A stretch of 45,980 nucleotides of DNA from Alphaproteobacteria bacterium (GTDB lineage Bacteria; Pseudomonadota; Alphaproteobacteria; Caulobacterales; Maricaulaceae): contig WGNH01000038.1 of assembly GCA_016124665.1 (NCBI GenBank), positions 1 through 45,980 of the forward strand. The letters are read 5' to 3'. The notes beneath the pieces were generated by a model that was not told the origin of the DNA, did no database searches, and was given only the letters and a program-made list of their open reading frames with translations. Positions within the stretch are counted from its first letter, which is position 1, and every line of letters begins with the position of its first letter. A program made the translations under genes and the position numbers. Positions 44,097 through 45,980 of the stretch are shown piece by piece.

Positions 44097-45011
44097 ATGA
44101 TGCTGGAATTGTTGGCTGCTACTACGCTTCAGGCGGCGTCGCCTGCCCAATGCTCTGTTGAACTCGTTGTTCTGGGGGTTGCGCAGGATGGCGGCACGCC
44201 GCAGGTCAATGTGCAGGACGATCCGGCCTGGGAGGATGAAAGTCTGCGTCGCCGCGTGGTGTCTCTGGGCCTGATCGATCATGAGGCGGGCGCTCGATAT
44301 ATCTTTGAGGCGACGCCGGATTTTCGTGTGCAATTGCACGATTTGAACGAGATGGCGGGCACGGAAGGGGCGCCCGATGGCGTTTTTCTGACCCATGCCC
44401 ATATCGGCCATTATACCGGGTTGATGTTCCTCGGCTTTGAATCCATGAGCGCATCAGAGGTGCCGGTTCATACCCTGCCATTAATGGCAGAATTCCTGTC
44501 GACCAATGGACCGTGGGATCAGTTGGTCCGATACGAGAATATCGATTTGCAGGTCATGGTGCCGGGTACGCCGCTCGAATTGACGCCGAATCTGGCCGTT
44601 TCCGTCTGGGATGTGCCGCACCGCCGCGAATATGCCGAGACGGCCGGATTCCGGATTCAGGCACCGGAGCTGTCAGTGGTCTTCATTCCGGATATCGACA
44701 GCTGGGAGGAATGGGCGGAGCAGGGAATACGCATCGAGGATGTCGTGATGGAAAACGATGTCATCTATGTCGATGCGACCTTCTTTGATGACAATGAATT
44801 GCCCGGCCGGGATATGAGCGCCATTCCGCATCCGCGCGTCACCGAAACAATGGATCTGTTCCAGGATTATCCGGACGAGATACGTCAGCGTATCCGCTTC
44901 ATCCATTACAACCACACCAATCCCATCCGGTTCGAGGACAGTGCGGAAACGCTGGAGGTGCTGGAGCGGGGGTACCGCATTGCCCGCGAGGGCGAGACGA
45001 TATGTCTTTGA
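44097..45011 (+). CDS. PqqB-like metallo-beta-lactamase-fold protein, secreted
   Basis: 304 residues. Residues 1-18 look like a signal peptide (LELLAATTLQAASPAQ). The fold begins VELVVLGVAQDGGTPQVN, as in PqqB. The metal motif reads LTHAHIGHYTG: the usual HxHxDH has Gly in place of Asp, so a standard dinuclear zinc site is doubtful. Other candidate ligands are H in DVPHRREY, D in FIPDIDSW, and H in FIHYNHTNP. No other pqq genes are present, so PQQ synthesis is unlikely. Ligands are seen; the reaction is unknown. GGGAG lies before the ATG. It is followed by a terminator. Confidence 0.78.
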   Translation: MMLELLAATTLQAASPAQCSVELVVLGVAQDGGTPQVNVQDDPAWEDESLRRRVVSLGLIDHEAGARYIFEATPDFRVQLHDLNEMAGTEGAPDGVFLTHAHIGHYTGLMFLGFESMSASEVPVHTLPLMAEFLSTNGPWDQLVRYENIDLQVMVPGTPLELTPNLAVSVWDVPHRREYAETAGFRIQAPELSVVFIPDIDSWEEWAEQGIRIEDVVMENDVIYVDATFFDDNELPGRDMSAIPHPRVTETMDLFQDYPDEIRQRIRFIHYNHTNPIRFEDSAETLEVLERGYRIAREGETICL

Positions 45012-45023
45012 GCTTCTTAATTC

Positions 45024-45062
45024 CGTCATCCTCCGGTCGAGCCGGAGGAAGACGGGGTTTTA
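45024..45062 (+). terminator. Terminator after the metallo-beta-lactamase-fold gene
   Basis: CCGTC-A-TCCTCCGG (45024-45037) pairs with CCGGAGGA-A-GACGG (45043-45056), with one A/A mismatch and a 5-base loop, then GGTTTT. On the minus strand no T-run follows, so it serves the plus-strand gene. Confidence 0.75.
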
Positions 45063-45078
45063 TGAAGACCCTGAACCG

Positions 45079-45980
45079 TTAACCCACCTGCGTGGCGATC
45101 CAGACGGCCACAGGAAGCGTGACAAATGAGAACAGCGTCGTTGCGGTGACATCCCCCGCGGAAAGCCGCCGGTCACCGCCAAGCTGCTGCGCCAGAACAT
45201 AGGCCGAGGCGGCCCCCGGCGAGGCTCCGACCAGAACCACAATCGCAAAGGCTTCGCCGCGCACACCGAGCGCCCAGGCAATGCCGCCGAATACCAGCGG
45301 CGCGATGATCAGCTTGTTAAACGCGGTCAGCGCCAGAAGGCCGCGCCGGGCATTCAGCGCGGTGAAATCCAGTCCCGCACCGACCGCCAGCAGGATGAGA
45401 GGAAGGGCCGCGCGGCCCATCAATGCCAGCACGTCCGCGATCGGGCCGGTCTGGAACAGGCCGAGGAGATTGGCGATGCCGCCGGCAATGCAGCCGAGGA
45501 TCAGCGGGTTGGAGATGATCCGCCAGAGCACGGCCCTGATGTCCGGTGTTTTCTCGTGAGCGCCCCAGACCGTCAGCACGGTCACGGCCATGACGTTCAC
45601 GATGGGGATGGTGGCGACCATGATAAGCGAGACCAGAACTTCGCCATCCAGCCCGTAGGACAGGGTCGCCAGGGCAAGGATGACAAGGCCGTTCCAGCGG
45701 ACCGAGCCCTGGAAGACGCTGGTAAAGGCGGGGCCATCTGTCTTGATCAGCGGTTTCAGGGCAATCACCAGCAAACCCATGCTGATAAATCCCAGAACGG
45801 CTGCCAGGACGGCAGGTGCAAGGGTGATGCTGTCGAAATCGGCGCGCGAGATCACCGAGAAGAGCAGGGCAGGCGACAGGCCGACATAGGCGAGGCGCGA
45901 AATCGCCGGCCACATGTCCGCAGGCATCAGGTTGGATCGCCGCAATCCCCAGCCCACACCGATGACGGCAAAGATCGGCA
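45079..45980 (-). CDS. AEC family transporter (auxin efflux carrier type), 5' part missing
   Basis: Runs off the right edge: the frame is open at 45980 with PIFAVIGVGWGLRR before any obvious start, so the first residues lie outside. About 300 residues present with eight or nine membrane segments. Typical are the loop LSPALLFSVISRADF (N-terminal half), PLILGCIAGGIANLLGL, and the end GASPGAASAYVLAQQLGGDRRLSAGDVTATTLFS, a hallmark of the malonate/auxin efflux carrier family. Substrate unknown. Convergent with the metallo-beta-lactamase-fold gene. Confidence 0.88.
   Translation of the reverse strand, partial: PIFAVIGVGWGLRRSNLMPADMWPAISRLAYVGLSPALLFSVISRADFDSITLAPAVLAAVLGFISMGLLVIALKPLIKTDGPAFTSVFQGSVRWNGLVILALATLSYGLDGEVLVSLIMVATIPIVNVMAVTVLTVWGAHEKTPDIRAVLWRIISNPLILGCIAGGIANLLGLFQTGPIADVLALMGRAALPLILLAVGAGLDFTALNARRGLLALTAFNKLIIAPLVFGGIAWALGVRGEAFAIVVLVGASPGAASAYVLAQQLGGDRRLSAGDVTATTLFSFVTLPVAVWIATQVG

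Overview
The window is about 46 kb of chromosome from an alphaproteobacterium of the Caulobacter-like branch (Caulobacterales, Hyphomonadaceae or Maricaulaceae type). The evidence is a MipZ division-plane ATPase, an overlapping divK-pleD pair, an alphaproteobacterial rpmG, a DinB with an N-terminal zinc ribbon, a phasin, and evenly high-GC, tightly packed genes. I see no rRNA, tRNA, CRISPR array, transposase, integrase or phage gene. It reads as core chromosome, and I find no clear undescribed multi-gene system. The points that stand out are small-scale: a phasin with two possible starts, a frameshifted gene, shared stop codons at convergent genes, and degenerate enzymes.

Positions 1-10.3 kb: a broken-up leucine/isovalerate degradation (liu) set. 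The carboxyltransferase half of 3-methylcrotonyl-CoA carboxylase (1428), a methylglutaconyl-CoA hydratase-like crotonase (5374) and the biotin carboxylase half (8348) share a strand. They are separated by a SOUL protein, a flavodoxin-fold quinone reductase, a membrane protein, a VOC protein, a DUF817 membrane protein and a serine hydrolase. A second crotonase is cut by the left edge.

Positions 10.3-17.8 kb: a hairpin-rich intergenic repeat, a cupin/JmjC-like protein, a secreted hypothetical and a DUF1489 protein, then panC and a division/envelope group (SPOR lipoprotein, MipZ, membrane J-domain protein, D,D-carboxypeptidase with SPOR domain), then a phasin.

Positions 17.9-30.8 kb: clpS-clpA, a membrane AraC regulator divergent from a DUF2306 protein, recQ, a HIT protein, a frameshifted DUF2007-like gene, a FemAB-like acyltransferase, a short-chain dehydrogenase coupled to a Pr6Pr membrane protein, RidA, and a ROK kinase coupled to dinB.

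Positions 30.9-46 kb: divK-pleD (cell-cycle signalling and c-di-GMP), then a long minus-strand block of housekeeping genes in transcription order pyrB, non-catalytic pyrC', plsY, dprA; topA, rnr, Nudix, MFS; rpmG. Many are joined by 4-base ATGA/GTGA overlaps. A PqqB-like metallo-beta-lactamase-fold protein and an edge-truncated AEC transporter close the window.
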